Positions 12,693 to 23,100 of a stretch of 64,000 nucleotides of DNA are shown here, in pieces. A program made the position numbers and the translations under genes. This stretch comes from Casuarina equisetifolia (lineage: Eukaryota > Streptophyta > Magnoliopsida > Fagales > Casuarinaceae). Each line of letters starts with the position of its first letter. Positions within the stretch are counted from its first letter, which is position 1. The notes below the pieces were generated by a model, which saw only the letters and a list, made by a program, of their open reading frames with translations, ran no database searches and was not told where the DNA came from. The stretch spans positions 13,765,583 through 13,829,582 of the forward strand of contig CM052359.1 in NCBI GenBank assembly GCA_028551475.1, written 5' to 3'.

Positions 12693-13178
12693 CTTTTTTC
12701 TAGTTAGCTGCTTTACTGAAACTTGAAACTACTTGAACACATCTAGCACTTGATCTTTTGACATCAAAACATAAACCCAAACCTTTCTTGAGTAGTCATC
12801 AATAAAGGTCACAAAGTAGGATGCTCCATCAAGCGTCCTTAGGTTAACTGGGCCACAAACATTTGAGTGTACTAACTCCAAGAAATCTGATTTTCTTGAA
12901 GAAGGATGACTAAAAAATGAAACTCTTTTATGTTTTCCAGCTAAATAATGTGCACACTTCTCAAGTTTTTCACTCTTAATCCCAATAACAAGTTCTTTTT
13001 TGCCAACACATTCATGCCCTTCTCACTCATGACTTAACCTTTTGTGCCATAAACTACTTGCATTTCCATCTTCTACTACATTACAAATGTTCTTGGAAAT
13101 CTTGGCCTAAAATAAATACAAAGAAGACTTTTTCTTGCCTCTAACAATAACTAATAAACCCTTAGTAAGTTTCCATTG

Positions 13179-13604
13179 TCAATTATTGAAGATATTACAA
13201 AAACCTTCATCATCGAGTTGTCCGGTAGAAATCAAATTCAAGTGAATTTCTAGTACATGTCTAATATTCTTGAGAACCAACTTGGATCCATTACGAGTCT
13301 CCAAGCATACATCTCCCATACCTGTAACTTTAGCCAAACAATTATTATCCATCTTCAATGTGCCAAAGTGTCCAGGAGTATAAGAAGTAAAGAACTCCCT
13401 CTTGGAAGTAATATGAAGAGAAGCACCATTATCAATTATCCAACTTGTCTCATTACTAGCCAAATTCACATTATCATCATAGCACACAATAATAAGTTCA
13501 TTAGTAGCTGCTATAACTCGATCATTATCATTGTCGTCCTTCTTCTCCTCACTTTCATTAACTTTTTTTTTTCTCATTTCTACCTTCACCATTCTTTTTT
13601 TCAT
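13179..13604 (-). pseudogene. Copia 'B' pol: protease region
   Basis: The open stretch has the aspartic protease signature of copia elements (SWIIDNGASLHITS) and the following GDVCLETRNGSKLVLKNIRH and LNLISTGQLDDEG blocks. It overlaps the end of the gag frame, as is usual when gag and pol are made from one reading frame in this family. Confidence 0.85.
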
Positions 13605-14344
13605 TTTTCAGCTGGAAGCAATTTTTCTTGATATGACCCATCTTGCCACAATGATGACACTCTACATTTTTATACCATGATCTAGACTTACTTCGACTTT
13701 TGTTATAACCTCTCGGACCTCTATTATGACTTCTCCCCCTGTTTTCAATAACCAAAGCTTCAGAATGAGACAAAAAACCCTAACTCTTTCTTCTCATCTT
13801 TTCATTCAAAATACTAGCCTTGGCAAAATCCATAATGACAATACCATCGGGAGTAGAGTTACTCACTGACATGCAAAATGTTTCCCAAGATTCTGGTAAA
13901 GTACCAAGTAACCAAAGTCCTTGTCTTCGTCTTCAAACTTCATATTCATGCCTGAAAGTTGATATAGCATTCCCTGAAACTCATTCAAATGATCAGATAT
14001 GGATTGCCCATCTTTGTATTTCAAACTAATAAGTTGTTTCATCAAATACATCTTATTGTTTCCCATCTTTCGAGCATATAAGGATTCAAGTTTATTCCAT
14101 AGAGTCCGAGCATGTGTTTCTTTACTAATGTGATTCAAAACATTCTCATCTATAAATTGTCGAATGAACCCGCATATAATTTATGCTCAAGAGTCCAATC
14201 GGCCTCACTCATGTTGTTTGGTCTTGTTTCACTAAACATCGGTAAGTGCCAACACTTCACATAAAGCAAATCTTCCATCTTACCCTTCCAAACATGATAA
14301 TTTCGTCCATTCAAACTAATCATCCTATTAGTGCTTAGTTCCAT
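13558..14344 (-). pseudogene. Copia 'B' gag region
   Basis: Three open stretches cover gag. The N-terminal part (14344-14150) has LNGRNYHVWKGKMEDLL, typical of copia gag. The middle (14138-13863) has the ARTLWNKLESLYA and LNEFQGMLYQLSGM helices of the UBN2/gag-polypeptide domain. The C-terminal part (13773-13558) has a basic stretch and a CCHC zinc knuckle (CHHCGKMGHIKKNC). The order is continuous with protease. Broken fossil. Confidence 0.88.
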
Positions 14345-14387
14345 CGTTCAATCAAATCTAAAAAATAAAATAAAATAACCACAACCT

Positions 14388-14405
14388 AAGCTCTTGATAC
14401 CACTC
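14388..14405 (-). other. Copia 'B' primer-binding site
   Basis: On the minus strand the bases next to the 5' LTR read GAGTGGTATCAAGAGC, close to TGGTATCAGAGC, the sequence complementary to the 3' end of initiator-methionine tRNA. This fixes the element's orientation and LTR edge. Confidence 0.85.
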
Positions 14406-15083
14406 TGATTGGAAAAACATAATGTTTCCCACTTTAATTGAACCTATGAGAAAACACTAAAATATCGATGATGTATTTGAATCACAAGTAAAATAATTAA
14501 ATCATAATCAACACAAAAGAATTTCTACGTGGAAAACTCCTCCAATGTGAAGGATAAAAACCACGGGACCAATCACGGAGTCCACCCAAATCTCTACTAT
14601 ATAAATTAATAGGTTATAACTCAATCAAATCCTTAACAATAACAACAGGACAAAGATTTACTGATTCAACAACAATAGAATCACCAATAAATAGTGAAGA
14701 ACAAGTTGTAAACAACAACTTAACCAAGAAAAGTTAAAGAAATATCACCCAGATTTTCGACCAAGATCTGCTGACTTCAAGAGTTCCAAACGATGATCCA
14801 ACCGTTCACAATGAAGAACACCTAATTCTGAATTTGATGACAAAAAATCAGGTCAATCGAACCATGGATCGACCTTGATCAGATGTTTGATCAACTGCTG
14901 CTTATGGCCTCTAATTCCTGCGAAATTCTGCTCTTTTCTTTTCTCTCTCTCTCTTTTCTTTGATGGCCACTCACCTCTTCTCTAAAGAAAAAACCTTATA
15001 TTTTTCTTTTTAAATCTTAGGGTCACATTACCCTAATTGGACCCAATATTAAGTCCCCGAATATGGGCTGAACCAACCTAACA
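14406..15083 (-). repeat. Copia 'B' 5' LTR
   Basis: In plus orientation it begins TGATTGGAAAAAC and ends CAACCTAACA and matches 9613-10296 throughout. The primer-binding site lies on its left side, so this is the 5' LTR of a minus-strand element. The right flank GTTGG (15084-15088) repeats the left flank. Confidence 0.92.
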
Positions 15084-15088
15084 GTTGG

Positions 15089-15480
15089 AGAGTCAATGGA
15101 TAGTTCCCAAGGTGGGAACTATCTTTTATAGCATTACACCAGCTTAGTATTCATGGCAAGCTAGCCATCACTTTTGGCATAGGCTTAGCACAACAAGGAC
15201 TCTTTCTAATCAAACCAAGCTTCTAAGAAATCAACCGAGTAGACCTCATGGGCTGCGATTTTCCCATTCATTTGTTCGAGACCTAGTTCTATAAATTTAG
15301 ATTTACAACACACTTGTCAATTGTCTTAGGACTCAATTTCTCCCAATGTTGTGTATGGTTTTGTTGTTCAAACAAAGCAAGCTTTATCCACTTGTGGGTG
15401 TTTTTCAATTATCTTGACACTATCAAATCTCAAAGTATACACTTTCGAAAGGCTTGCTAAGTATTATTTTTCATTGAACA
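15089..15480 (+). mobile_element. Old copia 'A', part 3 (3' flank or LTR)
   Basis: Continuity across copia 'B' is shown by its exact target duplication: removing the insertion joins 9612 to 15089. Copia 'A' sequence after RNase H would be its 3' untranslated part and LTR. This stretch is non-coding, which agrees, but I cannot find a matching 5' LTR in the window. The right limit is a guess. Confidence 0.5.
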
Positions 15481-15772
15481 CTTTAACTGCATAATTGAAA
15501 ACAACATGACTATTGGCAACAATGACAGAGGTCAACCACCCCGATCGAGCGGTTTCCATTTTATTCCATTTGTTCATAAGCCATGTATAAATCAAAAGGT
15601 AATGTATTCATCAAAGCTCAACGATTGTACAATTTGTTTAACAGGTAGAATATCAACAATCTTAACACAAGTCCTACAAGCTAAAAACAAAAACCCAAAA
15701 TCAGATCGGACAACCTGCAAAATTAATGAAAAACCAAAAACCCAAGAAACAGAAGAACACGAGGAGCAACAA

Positions 15773-16045
15773 TCATGGGTTAAAACCTAGGGTGCATGCC
15801 GTCAACTTCCCTAAGCTACAATCGGATCCCTTGTCTGTGCACAAATTCTGGGCACAAAATGGGGCCCTCTTGCTTAGATTGTTGTTCTCAAAGTTGATTT
15901 CATAGGAGTTCGCAAAAAGGCCAAAAACCACCGGCACGCTTCCTTTAAAATTGTTGTGACTCAAGTTAAGAACTATAAGATTCAACTTCGCTAAGCTCGA
16001 GGGCACTTTTACCACGGTGATTGTCTCTCGAGAGTTAGAATGCCC
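15773..16045 (-). pseudogene. Leucine-rich-repeat gene, terminal exon fragment
   Basis: On the minus strand an intron-like 3' end (TTTTATCCTTTCAG, splice AG at 16047-16046) is followed by an open frame that runs to TGA at 15773, about 90 codons. It holds a plant extracellular LRR unit: SLAKLNLIVLNLSHNNFKGS, VPVVFG, then a shorter tail with four cysteines ending LTACTLGFNP. The pattern LxxLxLSxNxFxGxxP is typical of LRR receptor-like kinases and proteins. No kinase domain, membrane segment or further LRR exon was recognised upstream (16.1-19 kb), so it is probably a gene fragment or the orphan last exon of a lost gene. Which LRR subfamily is unknown. Confidence 0.5.
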
Positions 16046-19000
16046 TGAAAGGATAAAAGATCTTTCTAGATTCGGTTATGTTGTTGTCTGTTACGTGCAC
16101 AAATAAGCACATGCAACTAGGGCCGAAGGGAAACCATTTGAACAGGTCTTTGGATTATATGGGTGATTCTTTGGATTTGTTGGAGCCTTGAACTCCATCT
16201 TACTGTGTAAATGATAAGAGTAGAGACATCTTGGCTTTTAGGTTAAGTTTTTGTTTGCTTTACATTTCAGTTCCTGGCCTTTTAATAGGCATTTTATTGC
16301 AGAGAGAGAGAGGACTAGCGTGCCTTACCAGACACGCCTAAGCCTACCTAGGCCTGAGTTACTGCTAGCGCAAGTTAGGTGAAACTTGCATGTAACAACT
16401 CTAATGGTTCTAGCACGAATTATAAATAAATATCCCCGGAGTCCCATTGGCGGCCGATGATAGTCAAACACATTTTTTAGAATTTCATCCCATCACGTGA
16501 TTGTAACGAATAACGAGACAATCAATGCTGTGCTAATGAGCCCCTTCGGTTTTTACCTGTCACTGTAGGGGTCCATGGAGAAGCTACTTGCATAAAACCT
16601 CATCTTCCCTTTTATTCTTCAGCTTGATATTCTTATGGCTACCATATGAAGATTAGATAGCAACATGTCCAGTCTGATAGATGTTTGTGTAAACATAGAC
16701 ATCAACGGCCCAAAATGGCTCAAAGTATATTGCTGATCCTGTGCCCCACGTAGTGGTGATTGACCAGGATGCTCCATTTGTATATTTTCAAATACAAACA
16801 CGTATCATGAGAAACTAGAAGTAGGTTTTAAAAGAAAATGGATTGTTAAAATTTTAGCAGCTTCAAAAAGAATAATGTTTAACAAGTTCAAGAAGGGAAT
16901 AAAATACTCTTAACTGTAAGGCACCATAAGTTACAGATAAGGGAGCTTATGAACATGAAAATTTTGTAGAACCTTTTGACACAATGGTTTGGATTAGAAC
17001 ATAGCTCATTATCTGCTTAAGATATTATTCTATTCTTTAATATCAGATGTTAAACATACAAAGTAAGCCAAGGAGAAGCACAATTAGCTGGGGACGACAA
17101 GGGAAGAGAACTCATGAAGCAAAAGTTACAGGTCTGAATGTACAAAAAGGGGAAACGCTGTCTCTTTTTGGGTGGGCCAAACAAAGAAGAAATCATACAT
17201 TTTCTCTCACTATTTTGTTGGAGAGAGACGTGAAAGGAAAATTTTGATTAGGGGTCCAAGAGACGCAAATGTCTATCTACACATATTTGGAAAATTTTGA
17301 CTTCTGATAAAAATGAAGCTTAATTCATTAACAATCAAAGATTTTCCATATAACTATATTCCTCTACTGAGCAAAACATTAGTATAAAGGCACTCCTCTG
17401 CATATATAAGCATAGATAGTGACAAACATTGTTAGTATGTGTAATGTTAAACTCCAGGAAATGATTAAAACATTGAAAGAATAAACGGAGCAAAGAATAA
17501 ACACTTCGAGACTCAAAGTAAGTCAAACGCTACTCTATCCTTGCATAGACATCCACTTGGAAACTATCAAAAAAATAAAAGAATAAAATCCACACAACTG
17601 GAAGAAGTTTAATTTCGTCGTGAACTTCTCTATCTCAGATAGTATGGTAAATGATCTCATCAACACAATAACTGTAAAGAGACAAGTGCAGTAACTCAAA
17701 GTGAAATATCATGCTGTATGAAATATTCTATGGACAAAAAGGGTATCAATCCCCGCACCAACCGTTCAAAGCACCAAAATGCATCTGTTTCATCTTCAAG
17801 AAGACCTGAACAACCGCAACTGGCCATCTGGTGGTCCACCCAACTTCAGCAATAACCACATTCGGAAAATGTGTTTATCTTTTGTCCATCTTTTCTTTAG
17901 AGAATGTTCGTGTATGAAACCAGATTCCACTTGCCATGATGCAAAGTTTCTTTTTTTGTTCTTTATCTGCTCATGCTTGAAAAAAGATCATAAAAGTTTT
18001 GATTAAAGTCTAATCACCACTTCAATACAAGAAAACAATATAACAATTCAAAAAATGTTGAACTCTTGTTCAGAAATGTCATACAAACAAGTCTTGCAAG
18101 AGGGATCGGCACCAAGTGCATGAGAAGAAATTTAGGAAAGAGTTATGACGAAGAGAATAAGTTATATTTAATTGGTATTTAACCCCCATTTTAGTACAAT
18201 AAAATAATTTACATTTGACCACTGAGTATAGCATAGTAAATTAAGCAAAAGGTTTTTATTAAATTTTGCAAGTGTTTTGAAGTTGTTCTCTTTTCTTTTT
18301 ATTTTCTACTTTTCGCAGGATACTGATGGTTGCTTCATCTGCAATTTCCTTTTTTCTTTGAATTATGGCTTCAAAACTAGTCTTAAAAAGAGGAAAAGAT
18401 TTAAGCATGAGAACTCCATGGTTAGTTCTTATAACCAAGGTATTTATTAAATGATTTAAAGTTTGTTTTTATAGTATTCAATTCAGCAAATTCAAAAATT
18501 ATAGTAATTCAGTTAGGACTCCTCCAAAAGGTCATTCTTTACATAGCAAAATCTATATCATTCACTAAAATAATGATTAAGTTTTTAAGATTTGTAATTT
18601 AGAATTTTTCTAAGATACCTAAAGGTTCTTAACAATTTCTTCTGTTTTTATTCTTTTTAGAGAAATTTTGTGCCAATTTCAATGATTTTTTATTTTCATT
18701 TTCCTTTTTTTTCCCCCCCAAACATTTAGGTTTGGGACATTAAGAAGAAACTTCACTCTTAACTACAGTGGATCAAGAAACATCACGTTTGTTATGTTTT
18801 GTCGGTATATGAGATTAGAGTCATAATCATTAGTATATATAAAAATAAGATGGAAATATGGTATTCACAGGAATTAGTAATCTCCTCTATAATTACTAAC
18901 CCTTATATTAGATTAAATTTGTCATCGTTAGGTCTTAAACAATATTTATACATATCTTGAGTTTCTTCTTCATCTAAACGTCCATCTTTTTATTTTTTTT

Positions 19001-19247
19001 CTTAAGAGTTTGTCTCCATTTTTTTTACTTACTATAAATATTTCTCTTTTGATTTTCCCATTAAGAACCTGCAATTTTTCTTTTTATATTTATATTTTTC
19101 TTATTATTGCAGACTGGAAAATTCAGAAAATCCATAGAGGGAAGCAATCAGGTACCAAGTGGACAACTTTAAATAACACTTGTCACAAGGAAGCTGCAAA
19201 TTGAAGCCAGAGTAATAGTTTGTGCATGCTGGTCTAATGATCTCTAG
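16046..19247. other. Intergenic, no recognised gene
   Basis: More than 3 kb without a recognisable coding region. Short open frames occur, for example 16619-16801 minus and 17779-18006 plus, but none shows family motifs and base composition is ordinary for plant intergenic DNA. No LTR pair or terminal inverted repeat was seen. Decayed exons of the adjacent LRR fragment could be hidden here. Confidence 0.5.
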
Positions 19248-19466
19248 TGGCTTGCAAAATCCAAACATTGGCATGAACCTCTACCCCCACCCGGTTCAAC
19301 TGTTGAGGTGGGCACGTTTAGGCGTGATGGGCAAATAATGAAATATAAAGGAAGTACAGAGAGAGAATTGGAGTTCTTAGACACAGTCATGGCAGTTGGA
19401 GGGGCTACTTCAAAGGGACAAAACTGGACCATGTATTGTTCTGCGCATCAGACGGGGAACATATAA
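19248..19466 (+). CDS. Exon-like open frame, unknown protein
   Basis: From TGG at 19248 to TAA at 19466 there are 72 sense codons with a protein-like composition (WLAKSKHWHEPLPPPGSTVE, then VGTFRRDGQIMKYKGSTERE, LEFLDTVMAVGG). The frame has no start codon; directly upstream is a good intron end, with a branch-point-like CTAAT at 19234-19238 and TCTCTAG ending at 19247. It therefore looks like an internal or terminal exon. The region after the stop has a further short protein-like stretch in the same frame (GESWEAKGLFYTLK near 19510). I do not recognise the family. It could be a degenerate gene piece or the end of a real gene whose other exons I cannot place. Confidence 0.35.
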   Translation, partial: WLAKSKHWHEPLPPPGSTVEVGTFRRDGQIMKYKGSTERELEFLDTVMAVGGATSKGQNWTMYCSAHQTGNI

Positions 19467-20019
19467 AATGGGTGCCACAGAATAAGAAGGTTCAGTTGAT
19501 GAGAATGGTGAAAGCTGGGAAGCAAAAGGGTTGTTTTACACCCTGAAATTGGGGTTAATCCTATGATTACCATCCAGTCAATTGTTTATTGCAGTGCCCA
19601 GAAGATTGCAGTCCTTGAAAAAGAGGAAGTTATAGGACAACTAATTTCTCTCATTCTTTGCTTTACCCTAAACCCCAATATCGTTTATATATATTTTTGG
19701 GTGTGTGTATGGGGTAATCACCTCCATACAAGCCAATTTTATGGAGAAAAAGATAGCTCAATCTTTGCTGATAAAAATTCCACATGCTTTTTAGTGATAA
19801 TCAAATGATTAGCTGCTCCACTAGAAATTCAACTATACACGGCTCTATTAGATTCGCAGAAAAAAAGAAAAAAAAAAAACTAAATCGGAATTTGAACGAG
19901 ATCATGCAACCAAAAACATGGAAACTAGAAAAGACCAGAAAACGATAAACCGGGTGATAAAAAATAAGACCAGCCTCGAGTAGAAAAAACTCTCTATGAT
20001 TTGAGGAAACCCAACCTTA

Positions 20020-20136
20020 TTCGTAAAAGCTTTTACTTAAATTGTTTATATGTAAGACGCTTTTACTTAAAGCTTTCACACAAAAAGAATCATGCTGAAA
20101 CAGATTAACTCATGTAGGAGGAACCAAGGGATTCCC
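20020..20136 (-). promoter_or_regulatory. Likely 3' UTR of the succinate-CoA ligase gene
   Basis: Downstream of the TGA the minus strand is AU-rich and contains AATAAG near 20022, a weak match to plant near-upstream polyadenylation elements. The 13-base string TTTAAGTAAAAGC occurs twice (around 20030-20045 and 20058-20073). The true polyadenylation site cannot be fixed from sequence. Confidence 0.35.
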
Positions 20137-23100
20137 TCACTTGTAAGCTTTAACTGCCTTCTCAGCGGCATCATCGAGGTCATCTGCCGTTATCAATGTC
20201 ATACCACTTTCCTGCACACCAATCAGCAGAAAAAATAAATAATAATAATAATATTAATAATATTACGCATTCTGTCCAAAGATATGAAATCAGATTTCAT
20301 GTTCACCTTTAGAATTCTCTTTCCTTGGTCAACGTTTGTGCCTTCAAGCCGGACAACCACTGGCACTTTCAACGAAACCTTTAAAACAGGGCCCAAAAGA
20401 AAACAAAACATTACAAGGCAATTAACTCATTCAAATTTAGCTAAAGGTAAAAGAAAAGCAAAAAGTTAAAACCTTCCAATGGTTAAAGAAGAATCGTTTC
20501 AGTTGCTTCTTAGTTTCAATGCAACAGCATTTAATGACAATTTAGATTTTTAATTTTGTAAAACTATCGTATAAATTAATAAGAGGAGGACGATGAGTGA
20601 AAGACAAAACTAACTACTGACGCATGGAAGGGCAAAGTTCAATATAAGAAGATAACAACTTCCGCAAAATAGCAAATGTTCTAATCCAACATGACATATC
20701 TCGAAACAAATCTAACCTGCTTGGCAGCATTTACAATTCCGCTAGCAATGACATCACATTTCATGATGCCTCCAAAGATGTTCACCAGAATGGCCTTGAC
20801 CTTCTCATCAGAGGTTAGTATCTTGAATGCCTCAACCACCTGCTTTAAATTATTTAAAGATCAAAATATTATAACCAAAAGTTGCTTCCTAAGGCAAGTA
20901 ACAAGTCACATTCATGATAATTGCGAGATTGTTCAAGATCCAACTTGCAAATAGCTAATAAGCAGTACAAAAGAATATACAGAATAAAAAAAAATGAACT
21001 TCATCAATAAGGAAATAATAAATGAACATCATAAATAAGCATAATATGTATGAGCTTGAGCACACATACATAGAATCTTGAGTTTTCATATGTCATCCAG
21101 ACTCAAAACTAATCTATAATAATTAAATAAATTAGTTGGCAACAACAAAAAACAGAAAAGATAGTGACATGTAAAAAGCAGTAATAAGCATTGCTTAAAA
21201 ACAACAATCTAAGAAGTTAGGCAATTACCTGGCCTTCAGAAGCATTCCCACCTACATCTAGAAAATTAGCAGGAGTTCCCCCGTGCAATTTAATTATGTC
21301 CATAGTGGCCATTGCCAACCCTGCACCATTAACCATGCAACCAATCTCTCCATCTAAGCCGATATAATTTAAATCTGCTTTAGCAGCAGCCACCTATAAG
21401 AAAATAATGAAAGATGCATAAGTAAATAATCTTGTTGCTCAATCTAAATTAATGACAATGATGTTTTGAATGTATGTTTCAAGTAAGCAATCTATTTGTG
21501 CATGCCATGAGATACAACACTCAGTCCTTTCTGCTTATGGGCTCACAATCAAATCCAAATCGTTGGCTTCCAAATTATCTCACTTTAGACAATAAGTAGT
21601 GTAAGCAAAATCAAACACCTCTCGAGGATCTTCCTGTGTTGGATCACGGAGAGTAAATATTTCTTTTTGACGAAAGGCAGCATTGTCATCAAAGTTCAAC
21701 TTAGCATCTGCAGCTACCAACTGCTTATCAGAAGTCTCTGCAATAGGATTGATCTGTCCAAAAGAACGAAAATTCAAGGTTCAGAATAAAAATATTCAAT
21801 GCAAAAGTAAAAAATATAAATATGTAACCATGCAAATTTGAAATTTAAAACCTTATGCTTACTTCTAACTGTGTGCAGTCACAATTGCAAAAAAGCTCAT
21901 ATAATTTCTTCACTTGTTCAATTGAATCTTTTCTATCAACCACTGTAGGTGCCAAACCATCAACAACCTTGGCAGCATCCTCATCTGTTATGCCCTTGAA
22001 AATATCAATCGGCACCTTTCAAAAAGAACTTGTCTATTATATTTCAATAAAGCAAAGGAAGAGACTACCCAAACACAATGATAAACCATCAAAAAGAAAA
22101 TAAAAGGATAACTACCTTTACAATCATATCAGGGAATTTCTCTGCAAGGTCTTCAATACTGGTTCCTCCTTTTCTACAGGCAATTATAAGCTAGCGAAAA
22201 AAGAAATACACAAGAGCATATTAGACTTAGGACTACTAATTCTAACTAAAAATGAAGATAGAAAGTCTAAACATATTATGGGGAAAACAAATCTAAACAT
22301 TCAAATTGACTAGATGGATTTGACACTAAGTTTGAGAACATACCGGACCAGCAGTTTTACGATCCAAAGTGATAGCAAAGTACATCTCGTTGACAAGTGA
22401 CAATTTTTCACACAAGTACACCTGAATAAAGATAAACTAAATAAACTGCACCTCAAACAAATAAGCACCAGGTAGGAAAGTATTATAAGATCAGCTATAC
22501 AAGAATCCAAGACAAAAGAATATACCAAGAGAAATACATATATCTGATAGGTACCTAGTAGGCTTAGAAAGCACCCCATCCTACCCCAACTCTCTTATGC
22601 CAGGGGTAGGTGCCATTTGAGCAAAACCTCAATGGACAAAATCAAGTTACATGTTGATGTCCAAGTTCAACTAGAACATAATATTTTTGTGACATAGAAC
22701 AAAATAAAAAGAGATATAAAACAAAGTTGGTATTGCAAAAGTAATTGATGACTCTAGATAGATGGAAAAATTGCTGACCTTACTGACAACTTTGCCTTGA
22801 GGACCCGTTTGCTTAGTTACAAGTATTTGCCCAAGCATCTTTTCTGAGTACAATAAAAATTACAAAGTCAAAATAGGAGAGATCACTATACAGAAACTTA
22901 GGTTTTGCAAAAAGAAAAAAAAAAAGTATTTTCCTTTACAGTAAATAAAACCAGCACACCCAACAAGAATAGACTAATGCAGTACTAAGTCATTATTAGA
23001 GGCACAAATCCACAAAAAAATACTGTCTGCATGCCAAGTCAAGAAAATGAAGTTAAATCATATTCTTAAGGAAAGATAGAAATGATCTTCAGTACCGGCT

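Larger units (their letters stand above)
9613..15083 (-). mobile_element. Ty1/copia element 'B', structurally complete, coding broken
   Basis: Two LTRs (684 and 678 bp) in direct orientation enclose a 4.1-kb interior. Flanking GTTGG duplications show the insertion is complete. On the minus strand the order is 5' LTR, initiator-Met primer-binding site, gag with zinc knuckle, protease, integrase, reverse transcriptase, RNase H, purine-rich tract, 3' LTR, which is the Ty1/copia order. The coding region is broken, at roughly half a dozen or more places. The LTRs differ at about 9 percent of bases over the first 200 bases by eye, which suggests an insertion a few million years ago. It lies antisense inside copia 'A'. 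Confidence 0.92.

Noticed and set aside
17779-18006. A plus-strand 75-codon frame starting with ATG
   Set aside because: No motif, no splice or promoter context; the opposite strand is equally protein-like over part of it.
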